In this document: positions 34,370 to 43,250 of the stretch, in pieces
How positions within the stretch are numbered: position 1 is the first letter of the stretch
Layout of the letters: every line of letters begins with the position of its first letter
Source: Polynucleobacter sp. HIN5
GTDB lineage: Bacteria; Pseudomonadota; Gammaproteobacteria; Burkholderiales; Burkholderiaceae
DNA length: 64,000 nucleotides
Assembly: GCF_030297555.1 (NCBI RefSeq)
Contig: NZ_AP028136.1
Coordinates: 1,116,001-1,180,000 of the forward strand
Direction: 5' to 3'
Made by a program: the position numbers and the translations under genes
Notes under the pieces: generated by a model
The model's database searches: none
What the model saw: only the letters and a program-made list of their open reading frames with translations
Told to the model about the DNA's origin: nothing

Positions 34370-34903
34370 ATGAAAGAAATTACCGCCCGTTTATGGGATA
34401 ACCCCAAATTTGGAACCACCTATGGCAAGGGCCAATATCGCCGAGCCATCTACAACGGCACTTTGGAGGTCAGCCAACCCCGCAGCAAGTATTTAGTGGA
34501 TTTTGAGGAGATCGAAGCCTGGTTTCACACAGCCAAAGCACCTGTGCATGTGAGCATGACACAACGCTTGGAAGAATTACCTGTCAATGAATCCGGTGTG
34601 CTCATGAGCTGGATCTATCGCTATGAACTATCTAATAAGATTCCGGTACGAGGCTATGCAGCCTTGGATCTCAATCACCATCGCTTGATCATTGAGATCG
34701 AAGATGCGGATACCCAAATCCATGAATCGTGGAACTTGGCCGTACGAGCTTGCATTGCGCGAACACCTGGAAAACCCACTCCCACGCTGATCGCTACCAA
34801 CGCTACTTTGTTAGATTCGCCTCAAAATCCGTCTACAAACGGTGCTTTTACCGGAGCGAATATGCGAGCACTAGAGGAGCTAGCGCACCGCGCACAACGC
34901 TGA
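34370..34903 (+). CDS. Hypothetical protein of the mobile region
   Basis: A 177-residue protein I do not recognise. The start (WDNPKFGTTYGKGQYRRAIY) and DFEEIEAWFHTAK could form a small nucleic acid-binding or replication-regulator fold, and the middle has a beta-rich stretch (GYAALDLNHHRLIIEIED). An AAAGGAG ribosome site precedes the ATG. It is alone on its strand before two strong hairpins (34926-35022) and the recombinase gene at 35157. Confidence 0.6.
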   Translation: MKEITARLWDNPKFGTTYGKGQYRRAIYNGTLEVSQPRSKYLVDFEEIEAWFHTAKAPVHVSMTQRLEELPVNESGVLMSWIYRYELSNKIPVRGYAALDLNHHRLIIEIEDADTQIHESWNLAVRACIARTPGKPTPTLIATNATLLDSPQNPSTNGAFTGANMRALEELAHRAQR

Positions 34904-34925
34904 TTTGAAGCGTTGCTGCACAAAC

Positions 34926-35022
34926 GCCCAAAATCGTCGTCTTTTCGCCACGAAAAACGGGGTTTTGGGCTAAATACTGATAGACAAATACAGGTTAAGA
35001 AAATGTAACTTTTCTTAACCTG
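34926..35022. other. Two strong hairpins upstream of the recombinase gene
   Basis: The first hairpin is framed by GCCCAAAA and GTTTTGGGC (34926-34970), with an inner TTTTCG/CGAAAA pair. The second is a perfect 13-bp inverted repeat, CAGGTTAAGAAAA / TTTTCTTAACCTG (34991-35022), with a 6-base loop. The first may terminate the gene ending at 34903. The second could be an operator or recombinase-binding site. A loose relative of the att palindrome (TGTCGGG, spacer, CCCG) follows near 35057. Confidence 0.5.
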
Positions 35023-35156
35023 CTTTGTAAGTCATTGATTCTTGGAAGGACTTTTTTGTCGGGCGATTTGGCTGTTACCCGCAAATTCCGGTCGACCTTT
35101 TGTTGATAAGAAAACATACTGTAAACACACTTTTTATTTATGAAAGGACTACCAAA

Positions 35157-35723
35157 ATGGCACAAGCCAAAACCCTAACAACCCAAGAACTCGAGCAAGT
35201 ATTTGCGTATGTGGATAAAAACCGATACGCAGAACGCAATCGCGCGATTTTGGCCATGAGCTTTTACGCGGGGCTGCGTGTGGCCGAAATCGCCAGCCTA
35301 CGAATGGGCGATGTCTTAAACTCCGACGGCACAATCAAGAGTGAGATTCGCCTAAGTGCAGCGCAGACCAAAGGCAAACATCCGAGAACTGTATTTGTAT
35401 CGCAGCGCTTACGGGCAGAACTAGAGCGCTACATTACTACTCGCCATGTCAAGAACGCTGATGTGCCCTTCTTCCATACCGAGAATCGCTTGGGATTTAC
35501 CCCAAATGGTCTTTGTGTCTGGTTCTTCCAGCTGTACAAGAACGCGGGAATCAGTGGCGGGAGCAGCCATTCAGGAAGAAAATTTTTTATTACAACCTTG
35601 GCAAACAAGGGCATCGGTGTACGAATCTTAGCCAGCCTGGCGGGTCATAAGAATATCTCGGTTACTCAGAGATACATTGATGTCAACGATGAGCAGAAAC
35701 GTAATGCGGTAGAGTTAATATAG
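35157..35723 (+). CDS. Short tyrosine recombinase, catalytic domain only
   Basis: A 188-residue tyrosine recombinase with the whole catalytic set: R41 (GLRVAE), Lys near 72 (QTKGK), H138-x-x-R141 (SHSGRK), H164 (LAGHKN) and Y173 (TQRYID). The usual N-terminal core-binding domain is absent, so it is a minimal enzyme. The ATG at 35157 is preceded by AAAGGA; the upstream extension from 35100 is unlikely. It overlaps the convergent gene at 35715 by 9 bp. It is a candidate driver of recombination at the tRNA-Arg repeats, together with the integrase at 39906. Confidence 0.88.
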   Translation: MAQAKTLTTQELEQVFAYVDKNRYAERNRAILAMSFYAGLRVAEIASLRMGDVLNSDGTIKSEIRLSAAQTKGKHPRTVFVSQRLRAELERYITTRHVKNADVPFFHTENRLGFTPNGLCVWFFQLYKNAGISGGSSHSGRKFFITTLANKGIGVRILASLAGHKNISVTQRYIDVNDEQKRNAVELI

Positions 35724-36728
35724 ACGTTCAAGACTATCAAGATTATAAGATTTTGCCCTCTCAATCAGGCTGGGCAATTCATTTACTATCTGATTTACAT
35801 CTTGCGTCTTGTATGGTGTTATCTCCTGAATGATATTAAATAGATTCATAAAATAATCAGGCATCTGAAGATACTTACTATGAATGCCTGGGCCCTTTTT
35901 AGTATGCGGAAACGAACTTCTTGCCGCGGCTTCGGCTAGATTAATAGCCATAGTTAATTGGTTTTTTATTCCCGACCTAACGCTTTTAGCAGCCTCTGAA
36001 TTTGAGTCATCTTTAATACCAGCTAAAGATGTCTTAAGAGTATTAGCCATTTTTGCAAGCTCAATAAGAGAAATTTCTGGGAATCGAATTCGTAATTCAA
36101 AGGTTCTATAACAATCTCTTAAGGCACCTTCCTTTAACTTTGACTGTTTAATGAAAAAATTTCCATGGGCGGTATTTTCTTGGGGATACACGTTATATCG
36201 ATCCATTATTTCAATAAATTCCCTGATAAGAACATTTTTTGATTTATCCATAGTCACACCAAGAATTAAGGTATCTGGAAATGATGGGCTATCAATTACA
36301 TGATCAAGGTAATTTTGAAACCTAATATTGAATAACTGGCGTTTGTTTTGGTCATATTTTTTGCCAAACTGGATTAGGGCTAACTCCTTAAACTTTATAT
36401 CTTCTAATTTGTTGAATTGTAGTTGCCCAAAGGTAGCCCACCAGCGAACAAAATCAAAATGCCAAACATCATATAAGCCTTGATACGTCATGTTGACCAA
36501 ATCATAGTCTGGCAAATAATCTTTGTAGTTATCTGGATTTTTTCCTCCTGATTTAATTTCTGCCTGACAGTCTCTTACATATCGATAACTTGCACTAATT
36601 TGTAAGAACCTAAAAAACCATTTATGGCGCCAGTCTGGTCTAACAGCAAAATTAAATTTCTGGCACACCTCATTCAACACTTTATCGTGTTGCTCAAACT
36701 CATCTGATATTAGTTTTTGATCATTCAT
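35715..36728 (-). CDS. Hypothetical protein of the mobile region
   Basis: A 337-residue protein, mostly helical and rich in aromatic residues (HKWFFRFLQISASYRYVRDC, later YDVWHFDFVRWWATFGQLQF). No domain is recognisable. The ATG at 36728 is preferred over a TTG at 36767. Composition is AT-rich compared with the neighbouring operon on the plus strand. It runs convergent to the recombinase, overlapping by 9 bp, and divergent from the 36916 operon across a region with an att-type palindrome. A defence or regulatory role is possible but unsupported. Confidence 0.65.
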   Translation of the reverse strand: MNDQKLISDEFEQHDKVLNEVCQKFNFAVRPDWRHKWFFRFLQISASYRYVRDCQAEIKSGGKNPDNYKDYLPDYDLVNMTYQGLYDVWHFDFVRWWATFGQLQFNKLEDIKFKELALIQFGKKYDQNKRQLFNIRFQNYLDHVIDSPSFPDTLILGVTMDKSKNVLIREFIEIMDRYNVYPQENTAHGNFFIKQSKLKEGALRDCYRTFELRIRFPEISLIELAKMANTLKTSLAGIKDDSNSEAAKSVRSGIKNQLTMAINLAEAAARSSFPHTKKGPGIHSKYLQMPDYFMNLFNIIQEITPYKTQDVNQIVNELPSLIERAKSYNLDSLERLY

Positions 36729-36837
36729 AGTTAATTGAATTTTGATCAAAATTCTTTTGATCGACAAGAGGCCTTACCTCCAAGAAACTCCTTAAACGTA
36801 GCGCCCTCTTCAAATATTTGCCTATTTGAAGACAAAA

Positions 36838-36854
36838 AGTCGGGATTCCCGACA
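36838..36854. promoter_or_regulatory. Att-type palindrome in a divergent promoter region
   Basis: AGTCGGGATTCCCGACA matches the TGTCG-N7-CGACA class with one change. It lies in the 187-bp gap between two divergent genes (starts at 36728 and 36916). Its position suggests an operator for both; its similarity to the att arm palindromes suggests the same protein binds both. Confidence 0.5.
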
Positions 36855-36915
36855 AAGCCTTTCCCAGGCAGCAGGCTAAGGAAAGTTTTAGTAATTCTGA
36901 ATACAAGGAGGTCGT

Positions 36916-37713
36916 ATGACCCAATTAGTAGTAGAAACAAGAGCGGTAGATCAATCCTCTACCACTGGCCTAGCAGACCGAGTAAGTCTCTATGGCCGCA
37001 AGGAAATCAGTGAGGTGATTGCCAACCTCATTGCTGAGCGTAAGCATTGGGAAACCAATGAATTTGCCAGTAGTAATAAGCGCAAGTATCAAATTCTGCA
37101 AAGCTGCTATGTGCTGTACAAAGACATGGTAGGTATTACTGTGGAAAAACTTGCTCTTAAACGTGCCTTTAACAAGCACTGCGAAGAGCTTGGGTTCGAG
37201 TTCAAAGATAGTACCCACCTAATGGTTCGGGTAGTAACTGCTGTATTTGGCAATCAAGACCGCCGTCGAGTCTCCAGCTATGCCAAAGCCTTACGCATCG
37301 CCGCAGAAAAGAATATCGGCAGTATGGATATTCCTAAATTCTTAAGCGATGCCGGTGGCATTGAAGAAGTTCGGCGCGAGGGCAAAACCGTCAAGGTCAA
37401 CATCAAGGAAAAAGCCAAAGTTGGTTTGACATTGATGCAAGGTAAAACGCTCGCTCAAGTACAAGGCGATGCCCTCAATGCAGAATTTGATGAAGCGGCC
37501 TACGATGGCGCGGCGTTATTAATGTCAACCCGTGAAGTCGATGGCAGCTTTCACATCAAGTACGTACTGCAAAACGGCGTACTCATTACCAGCGCCCTAG
37601 CCCATTTGCCCACCCTCTTAAAAGACAAAGAGGCCTTAAAGGCAGAAGAGCAAAAGGCAGCCAATGATGAGGCGATTCGCGCTGCAGCCATTCAAGAGGC
37701 GCAAGCCGCATAA
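36916..37713 (+). CDS. Hypothetical protein, first gene of the mobile core operon
   Basis: A 265-residue protein without a domain I recognise. The N-terminal half is helical and basic (VIANLIAERKHWETNEFASS, KHCEELGFEFKDSTH). The middle carries EEVRREGKTVKVNIKEKAKV, and the C-terminus is an Ala/Glu/Lys coiled-coil-like tail. An AAGGAGG ribosome site stands 6 bp before the ATG. It is followed by the AAA ATPase gene by 59 bp. DNA binding with the ATPase is plausible but inferred. Confidence 0.65.
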   Translation: MTQLVVETRAVDQSSTTGLADRVSLYGRKEISEVIANLIAERKHWETNEFASSNKRKYQILQSCYVLYKDMVGITVEKLALKRAFNKHCEELGFEFKDSTHLMVRVVTAVFGNQDRRRVSSYAKALRIAAEKNIGSMDIPKFLSDAGGIEEVRREGKTVKVNIKEKAKVGLTLMQGKTLAQVQGDALNAEFDEAAYDGAALLMSTREVDGSFHIKYVLQNGVLITSALAHLPTLLKDKEALKAEEQKAANDEAIRAAAIQEAQAA

Positions 37714-37772
37714 CCCCCAGGCGCTACTAACCCGTCAACAAATAGGCAAATTCAACCACTTTAGGAGTCCAC

Positions 37773-38474
37773 ATGACACTCGTTATTAATCCACCCCAAA
37801 CCCTAGATGACTTTCCACTCATGCCGCAATCGCAGCAAAAGCTGAAGATGATCCTCAATGGGCAAATCGCATTTCCTGGCCAAAAGAAAAGTATCTTGCT
37901 CTATGGTGTCTATGGTACGGGTAAAACCACCATGGCCAAATTACTGCCTGGCTGGATCGAAACCTCTAAGACCACCACCGGCTGGCAAAACCAGCCCGTT
38001 GAAAAGCTCATGGATACCACTAACCCAAATTATGAGATTCATCCATGTGCTTCTGGTCAAAATGGCGTGAGCTTAATCAACCGCATTCAAACGCAAACCA
38101 GCTACATGAGCTTTAACACCAGTAACTTGCATTACGTGATCTTGGATGAATTTGATTTACTGACCGATTTAGCGATCGCCTCGTTTAAAGCAATTATGAA
38201 TCGCGAAGATGTGGTTTACATTCTCACCACCAATCATCTCAATAAAGTGGATCGCGGTGTGCAAGACCGATCCATCTTGATTGATATGAATGCTCCACCA
38301 CCCACTGCTTGGGTCGCCAAGTTACGAAAGATTTACTCGGATTCCGGAGTCATCGCGCCACCAGATCATGCCCTGGAAGGCATTGTGAGCGCAGGGAATG
38401 GCTCTGCCCGCAATATCTTGACTGATATTCAAATAGCCGAGGCTGGACGCTTGGAGACCTTGCCAAATGGTTGA
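37773..38474 (+). CDS. AAA+ ATPase, clamp-loader-like
   Basis: A 233-residue AAA+ protein. Walker A is GVYGTGKT (residues 45-52), Walker B is YVILDEFD (121-128), and sensor 1 is in YILTTNH. The order and size resemble replication factor C or clamp-loader small subunits without the C-terminal collar. It overlaps the next gene by 8 bp. In this mobile region it may help replicate the element or power a recombination or partition step. Confidence 0.78.
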   Translation: MTLVINPPQTLDDFPLMPQSQQKLKMILNGQIAFPGQKKSILLYGVYGTGKTTMAKLLPGWIETSKTTTGWQNQPVEKLMDTTNPNYEIHPCASGQNGVSLINRIQTQTSYMSFNTSNLHYVILDEFDLLTDLAIASFKAIMNREDVVYILTTNHLNKVDRGVQDRSILIDMNAPPPTAWVAKLRKIYSDSGVIAPPDHALEGIVSAGNGSARNILTDIQIAEAGRLETLPNG

Positions 38475-38913
38475 CCAAGATCTAAAAACCCGGTTGAAAT
38501 TTTTTGCCATCAAAATTTTTGGGGATCTTTGCTATGGCTCTGACAAAATTTCAGAATTTTTAAATTTAGTTGAAATCGCATGCAAAATGCGCGATATTGC
38601 GGGGCCATTTCAATTTGAGGAAATATGGCAAAGCCATTTGCCAGAGAATCAAACCCCTCATATTTTTATTCAATTTAAATTCTCCCCAGCCGCATTAAAT
38701 CATTACCTGGGATATGAGGGCGACTTTAATCAGTTTAGCTGGGCTTTTGTATTACCCATTATTCATGATCTCAAAACTGAAATCATCCCTGCGAACACCG
38801 TGGACTATCTCCTTTTGGGTTCTGTGCACATTTTGTCCAAGAACAAAGAAACTTTTACTGAATCCGGTGCTCTACAAATTCTTGATGGGTATGTCACTCA
38901 TTCAAGTCGTTAA
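38467..38913 (+). CDS. Hypothetical protein coupled to the AAA ATPase
   Basis: A 148-residue protein of unknown family, rich in aromatic residues (ARFKF-type basic start, then FQFEEIWQSHLPENQTPH and FNQFSWAFVLPIIHDLKTE). Its ATG lies within the last codons of the AAA ATPase gene, so the two are translationally coupled and probably act together. AT content is higher than in the upstream gene. Confidence 0.6.
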   Translation: MVDQDLKTRLKFFAIKIFGDLCYGSDKISEFLNLVEIACKMRDIAGPFQFEEIWQSHLPENQTPHIFIQFKFSPAALNHYLGYEGDFNQFSWAFVLPIIHDLKTEIIPANTVDYLLLGSVHILSKNKETFTESGALQILDGYVTHSSR

Positions 38914-38932
38914 TTTTATGAAAGGATTTTTT

Positions 38933-39016
38933 ATGTCAAAGAAAGTAAAAAAAATGTGGTTTGGGTTGATTTCAAATCCAAGCGAAATGAGTCCGGATAT
39001 AAACCGCAATCGATGA
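38933..39016 (+). CDS. Very short possible peptide gene
   Basis: A 27-codon frame (MSKKVKKMWFGLISNPSEMS...) with AAAGGA 7 bp before its ATG, lying 19 bp after the upstream stop and 22 bp before the next gene. The basic start and good ribosome site make it possible, but its length gives little support. It could also be a leader of the next gene. Confidence 0.25.
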   Translation: MSKKVKKMWFGLISNPSEMSPDINRNR

Positions 39017-39038
39017 ATACTAATTGAAAGGAATCAAC

Positions 39039-39293
39039 ATGAAAACCGTGGCAGTAATAATCAATATTACTTTTGATGACGAGCCTAACAAGCCCAATAG
39101 CTTAGCCGGCAATCCAACTACTTATTCGCCAAAAAGTGGATTCAATTTTTTATCTTCAACGACCACTAAACCTTGGCCTGATTTCACTGATAAAAAAATT
39201 GCTGCAGATAGAAAAACTTCTGCTAGCACAAATGTTATTGCATTTCCAAGTTGTGAGCTATTGAGGAGGCATCATGTCCGTACTGGGAAATAG
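39039..39293 (+). CDS. Small hypothetical protein
   Basis: An 84-residue protein, polar and Ser/Thr/Pro-rich, with a short hydrophobic start (MKTVAVIINITFDDEP). An AAAGGA ribosome site precedes the ATG at 39039. It overlaps the next gene by 20 bp. I do not recognise it. Its place in a tight plus-strand row supports expression but not function. Confidence 0.45.
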   Translation: MKTVAVIINITFDDEPNKPNSLAGNPTTYSPKSGFNFLSSTTTKPWPDFTDKKIAADRKTSASTNVIAFPSCELLRRHHVRTGK

Positions 39294-39855
39294 CGACTCC
39301 GCAAATTTTATCTTTTTCCATATTCCTCGTGGTCATGCTTTACCCAGTAATGATGAATTTTCAAATGCATTTTCAAATCATCAAATGAAAATTTATAAAG
39401 CTAAAGGCTACTTTAGTTATGAACTTTCGGCAATCAATACTGCCTTTTTTATATTAAAAAATAATATAAAGGAATATGCCAAAAAATATGCCTATGTTGA
39501 TGAATTTAATTTTGTTGCTCGATTGAACGCAACTTGCAAAGCAAACATTTTTTTTAATATTCAGCATCCTGAAATTGTTAAGCAATATCGACTCGACCAA
39601 TCTACTTTGAAGTCGATTGTTAAAATGATTGGGGCTGTTAATTTTATAAAGGAGGCAAATGAAGATTTTAAAAACTGGAAAGATATATTTGAGAGAGGAA
39701 AGCAAATCAATCTTGAATTGATGCTAGCCGACCCAAAAATGGAAAACCCAAATGAGGCCTTCATAGCCTCTCTCTTTGATGATTATGGAGCCATTGCGTT
39801 AGATCACCTCTATCAACAAATTGTCGATTGGGATAAAAAAGTGACTTGGTTGTGA
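39274..39855 (+). CDS. Hypothetical protein of the mobile region
   Basis: A 193-residue protein of unknown family, AT-rich and helical (EFSNAFSNHQMKIYKAKGYF, later DFKNWKDIFERGKQINLELM). GAGGAGG precedes its ATG within the previous gene. It is last in the plus-strand row that starts at 36916 and is convergent with the integrase gene, 50 bp away. No function can be named. Confidence 0.6.
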   Translation: MSVLGNSDSANFIFFHIPRGHALPSNDEFSNAFSNHQMKIYKAKGYFSYELSAINTAFFILKNNIKEYAKKYAYVDEFNFVARLNATCKANIFFNIQHPEIVKQYRLDQSTLKSIVKMIGAVNFIKEANEDFKNWKDIFERGKQINLELMLADPKMENPNEAFIASLFDDYGAIALDHLYQQIVDWDKKVTWL

Positions 39856-39905
39856 CCTTCAAAGGTTAATTTAAAAGATTACGTTTTTGAAATTTTATAA
39901 GATAG

Positions 39906-41129
39906 TTAAGATAATCGCTCTGCACAAATCATCGGAGTTAACTTTGAGTAATGCTTTTCCAGCATCACAACCGAAGTACCCATCTGCCTAGCCACGGTGT
40001 GAATATCCACACCAGTGGCCAAGGCTTGGGTGGCATAGGTATGGCGTAGGCTATACAAGGTTCGGATTTGATTAGTCTGGGGATCACGCAGTAATTCAGC
40101 ATCTTCTAATAGGCGTCGAAACACCCCATGCAGGCTATAAGGCTGGTCTCCCGCAGGGAACACAAACACCTTGCGATCCAAGCCTGCCACAATTAGCTGA
40201 TCTAGGGATTCATAGGGCAGTTGTTGCCAGTGCATGAGCCTTTCCAGCGTCCCAATTAAGGACGCTCGGGCAATCAAGTGACGTGGGCCAGTTTTGCCCG
40301 ATACCCAGATCTTCAAGTATTGTTCGCCACCTGCTCGGTGCCATTGGATGTCTTTCCAGCGGACGGGCATGGATTCGGTGCCTTGCCGGATGCCGGTATA
40401 CAGCAAGAACTCCACATAACAGCGACATAATCTGGCCATGTCATGGAAGCGTTGGGTACGTCCGGCTCGTCGTTGCACTTCCCACCTGGGCATAAAGGCC
40501 AACAAGCGATCCACTTCCTCGGCACTGAAACTGGGTCTTGCTTGAGATCGATCACCTGCCACATTCAAGGTTACGGGTTTGGCAAAGCGATTGAGTAAGC
40601 CATTGTTACCGGCTCGTGCCATGACCCGATTAAAGGTCGTGGCGTGGTGGCGCTGGGTACTAAATCGGGGTTCACGACCCATCTGGGCAATGCGCCAACT
40701 ATCAAACTCATCCACTTGTGTTTGCTGGATATCAGCTACCGCCAACCTGCCAAAGAATGGGATCAAATAGTACTCTAGCACATAGATATGATCCCGAATG
40801 CTTTGGCGATTCTTGGCCGTTTCAAGTTGAGACTTCAAGGATTCAAGTTCTTGCGTGGCTATCCAGGCAAAAGTTCGTGCTCTGTAAGCCTCTTCACTGG
40901 CATAGCTTTCATGGATTCGGTGATGCAGCTCAATTGCTCGGGTGCTGGCTTCAGCCACTTGATCACTGGCGGTGGTACCAGAAAACCATGAGCCGTTGTC
41001 CAGTCGAAAACGGCATTGCCATTGTGAACTACCAGATCTTTTGTATAAGACGATGGCACCATCAAGCAGCGGGATGGTTCTGGATTGGGTGGTAGCAGCT
41101 TGATTAAATAGGTATTGCAGATTGTTCAC
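39906..41129 (-). CDS. int: Tyrosine-type integrase
   Basis: A 407-residue phage-type tyrosine recombinase with an N-terminal arm-binding-like part (residues 1-80), a core-binding domain (about 85-185) and a catalytic domain. The visible catalytic residues are R248 (YTGIRQG), K279 (SGKTG), R362 (YSLRHTYAT) and Y394 (EKHYSKL). The first His of HxxR is Tyr (Y359), and the second His position is Thr (MGTS), which some integrase subfamilies also show. Its promoter region holds a perfect att-type palindrome at 41198. It is the best candidate for the enzyme acting at the tRNA-Arg site. Confidence 0.9.
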   Translation of the reverse strand: MNNLQYLFNQAATTQSRTIPLLDGAIVLYKRSGSSQWQCRFRLDNGSWFSGTTASDQVAEASTRAIELHHRIHESYASEEAYRARTFAWIATQELESLKSQLETAKNRQSIRDHIYVLEYYLIPFFGRLAVADIQQTQVDEFDSWRIAQMGREPRFSTQRHHATTFNRVMARAGNNGLLNRFAKPVTLNVAGDRSQARPSFSAEEVDRLLAFMPRWEVQRRAGRTQRFHDMARLCRCYVEFLLYTGIRQGTESMPVRWKDIQWHRAGGEQYLKIWVSGKTGPRHLIARASLIGTLERLMHWQQLPYESLDQLIVAGLDRKVFVFPAGDQPYSLHGVFRRLLEDAELLRDPQTNQIRTLYSLRHTYATQALATGVDIHTVARQMGTSVVMLEKHYSKLTPMICAERLS

Positions 41130-41197
41130 GGGCAGCGTCCTCGAAATAGACGCTCGTTAGCTTAACTTCAGATTGAGGTTTGGGCGACCGGGCTTTT

Positions 41198-41214
41198 TGT
41201 CGGGAAAACCGACA
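41198..41214. promoter_or_regulatory. Perfect att-arm palindrome upstream of int
   Basis: TGTCGGGAAAACCGACA, identical to the end of the att arms at 654, 13007, 14750 and 23060. It lies 69 bp upstream of the integrase start and just after the histidine kinase stop (41229, minus strand). It could be an int operator, a recombinase arm site or the border of the cytochrome cluster. Confidence 0.65.
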
Positions 41215-41228
41215 TTTCAAACCCTCAT

Positions 41229-42584
41229 TTACTGAACATTCGGCAGTTCGAGTGTTACAGATAATCCCCCAAGATTAGACTGATTCAAAACCACTCTGCC
41301 ACCATAAATTTCAACCAATTCAGAGACGATTGATAGCCCCAACCCAGAACCCGGGGTCACTTCATCAAGCTTTATCCCTCTTTTAAGTGCCTCATCATAC
41401 TTGATAGGATCTAAACCAATCCCGTCATCCTCAAAACAAATGAGAAGGAAATTTTCTCTACTTGTAATTTTGATATGAACGATTGATTTAGCCCATTTAC
41501 AAGCGTTATCCAATACATTACCAATCATTTCCTGTAAATCATGGCCTTCACCATTAAAGATTGGGGCTGGCTCATTACAGGTAATCTTTATTTGTAAGCT
41601 CTTATCACTATGCAGTTTATCCATCACCCGAACAACCGATTGAATTGTTTCTAAAATTGGTGTGCCAGGTGTTACGATTCGATTAAGCGCTATAGATTTT
41701 GCCTTTGCTAGACTCCAGTCAACCTGCTCTTTAGCCGATTGTGTCTGCTGAAGAACCAATTCCTTAAAAGCCTCTTTGGATAGACTGCTGTCATGGACAG
41801 CGTTTTGAATCACCGCTAACGGGGTTTTAATAGCATGTGCTAAATTGCCAACTTGTGCTCTTGCCCTAACAATGATCTGTTGGTTTTGCCCCAAAACTGT
41901 ATTGAAGTCTTTCACCAAAATATTGAACTCGGTAGGATACTCACCCTCAATCATTGAGCTTTTGCCACTCTTTAATCGAATCATTGCTTTTTTTAATGCT
42001 TCAAGAGGCTGTAATCCAATCGTAATTTGCATGATTAATATCATGAGGAGCGCAAGCGCAAGAATGAATAAGTAACGCCTAATTTCACTTGAAAATAATG
42101 TAATTTCAGCGTCAAGCGGTGAGCGATCGACAGCTACTGTTAGCGTAAATGGAGTTGACTGAGCATCCTCCAAGGAAACGGTTTTGGAGTAAGCCAGTAA
42201 TGAATGCTGACCAATGCTACTAATTTCGTAAAAAAGAGGTTGATCAGACTGATTTTTGGAGCCGCGGATGGCGAGTGTTTGGTCCCAAAGGGAACGCGAG
42301 CGTAACACGGTCCCATCTGATGCATTGATCTGCCAATAGAGTCCAGATAGGGGCTTAGCCCATCTGGGCTCTCCCACTGGCGATACTAACTGGGGCTGCT
42401 GAGACCGCAAATCAATCGAGACAAGACTCGCCAACTGATTAAATTGAGTTTGTATGTTGAGTTCAAACTGCTTGCTGGCATATTGGGCAAACAAGTCCGC
42501 AATGACCCGATTAGCAACAAATAATGCGATAAGAATTGCTAAAATTGAGGTGACTGCGATCCGAAATCGCAGGGACTTAAGCAT
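41229..42584 (-). CDS. Sensor histidine kinase (two-component system)
   Basis: A 451-residue membrane sensor kinase of the PhoQ/QseC type. Two helices (about residues 7-25 and 160-180) flank a periplasmic sensor. A HAMP-like linker follows, then a phosphoacceptor His in VGNLAHAIKTPLAV, an N box in IGNVLDNACKWAK, and G boxes in EDDGIGLD and GSGLGLSIV. The ATG at 42584 overlaps the response regulator stop. Together with the PepSY gene it probably controls the SHP/cytochrome genes at 43660-45109, which such kinases usually adjoin. Confidence 0.9.
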   Translation of the reverse strand: MLKSLRFRIAVTSILAILIALFVANRVIADLFAQYASKQFELNIQTQFNQLASLVSIDLRSQQPQLVSPVGEPRWAKPLSGLYWQINASDGTVLRSRSLWDQTLAIRGSKNQSDQPLFYEISSIGQHSLLAYSKTVSLEDAQSTPFTLTVAVDRSPLDAEITLFSSEIRRYLFILALALLMILIMQITIGLQPLEALKKAMIRLKSGKSSMIEGEYPTEFNILVKDFNTVLGQNQQIIVRARAQVGNLAHAIKTPLAVIQNAVHDSSLSKEAFKELVLQQTQSAKEQVDWSLAKAKSIALNRIVTPGTPILETIQSVVRVMDKLHSDKSLQIKITCNEPAPIFNGEGHDLQEMIGNVLDNACKWAKSIVHIKITSRENFLLICFEDDGIGLDPIKYDEALKRGIKLDEVTPGSGLGLSIVSELVEIYGGRVVLNQSNLGGLSVTLELPNVQ

Positions 42585-43242
42585 GATCGTTGAGTCGATA
42601 CCCAAGGCCACGGACTGTCTCGATCAAACCTTCGGGTAGTTTTTTTCGCAAACGCGCGATAAAGACCTCAATCGTATTGGAGTCCTTGTCTTCATCATAG
42701 GCGTAAAGATGTTCACTCAGGGTTGTTTTATCAATCACTTTATTGGGGTGATGCATTAGGTAACTTAGCAAGCGCAACTCATAACTCGTTAAATTGATGG
42801 TATTGCCGTCAAGACTCACTCGATTACTAGCAAGATCTAAAGTCAATCCTTGGATACTAATTACTGAAGAAGAGTGACCGGTTGAGCGACGAATAACGCT
42901 TCGCACCCTTGCTAAAAGCTCCTCCATATGAAATGGCTTCGTGATGTAGTCATCCGCTCCAGAATCAATCCCAGCTACTTTCTCGCTCCAGTTATCCCGT
43001 GCAGTCAAAATAATGACTGGAAATGTTTTCTGAGCAGCTCGCCATCCCTTTAAGACCGAAATCCCATCAAGCTTGGGAAGGCCCAAGTCCAAAATGGCCG
43101 CATCAATCGCCTCTTCTTTTCCAAAATGAAGTGCATCCTCCCCATTACTGGCTATATCGACCACATAACCTTGCTCTTGGAGCGCTAGTTTTAATTGCTC
43201 ACATAGAGTTGGTTCATCCTCAACCACGAGTAAACGCATCAA
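42577..43242 (-). CDS. OmpR-family response regulator
   Basis: A 221-residue response regulator. The receiver domain (1-115) has its acidic pair in VVEDEP, the phosphoacceptor Asp in AAILDLGLPKLDG and the Lys in YITKPFHMEELLARV. The C-terminal winged helix ends in VEVFIARLRKKLPE and TVRGLGYRL. It overlaps the kinase gene by 8 bp and lies 8 bp after the PepSY gene, so the three form one minus-strand operon divergent from the cytochrome genes. Confidence 0.92.
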   Translation of the reverse strand: MMRLLVVEDEPTLCEQLKLALQEQGYVVDIASNGEDALHFGKEEAIDAAILDLGLPKLDGISVLKGWRAAQKTFPVIILTARDNWSEKVAGIDSGADDYITKPFHMEELLARVRSVIRRSTGHSSSVISIQGLTLDLASNRVSLDGNTINLTSYELRLLSYLMHHPNKVIDKTTLSEHLYAYDEDKDSNTIEVFIARLRKKLPEGLIETVRGLGYRLNDHA

Positions 43243-43250
43243 TTGGCCTT

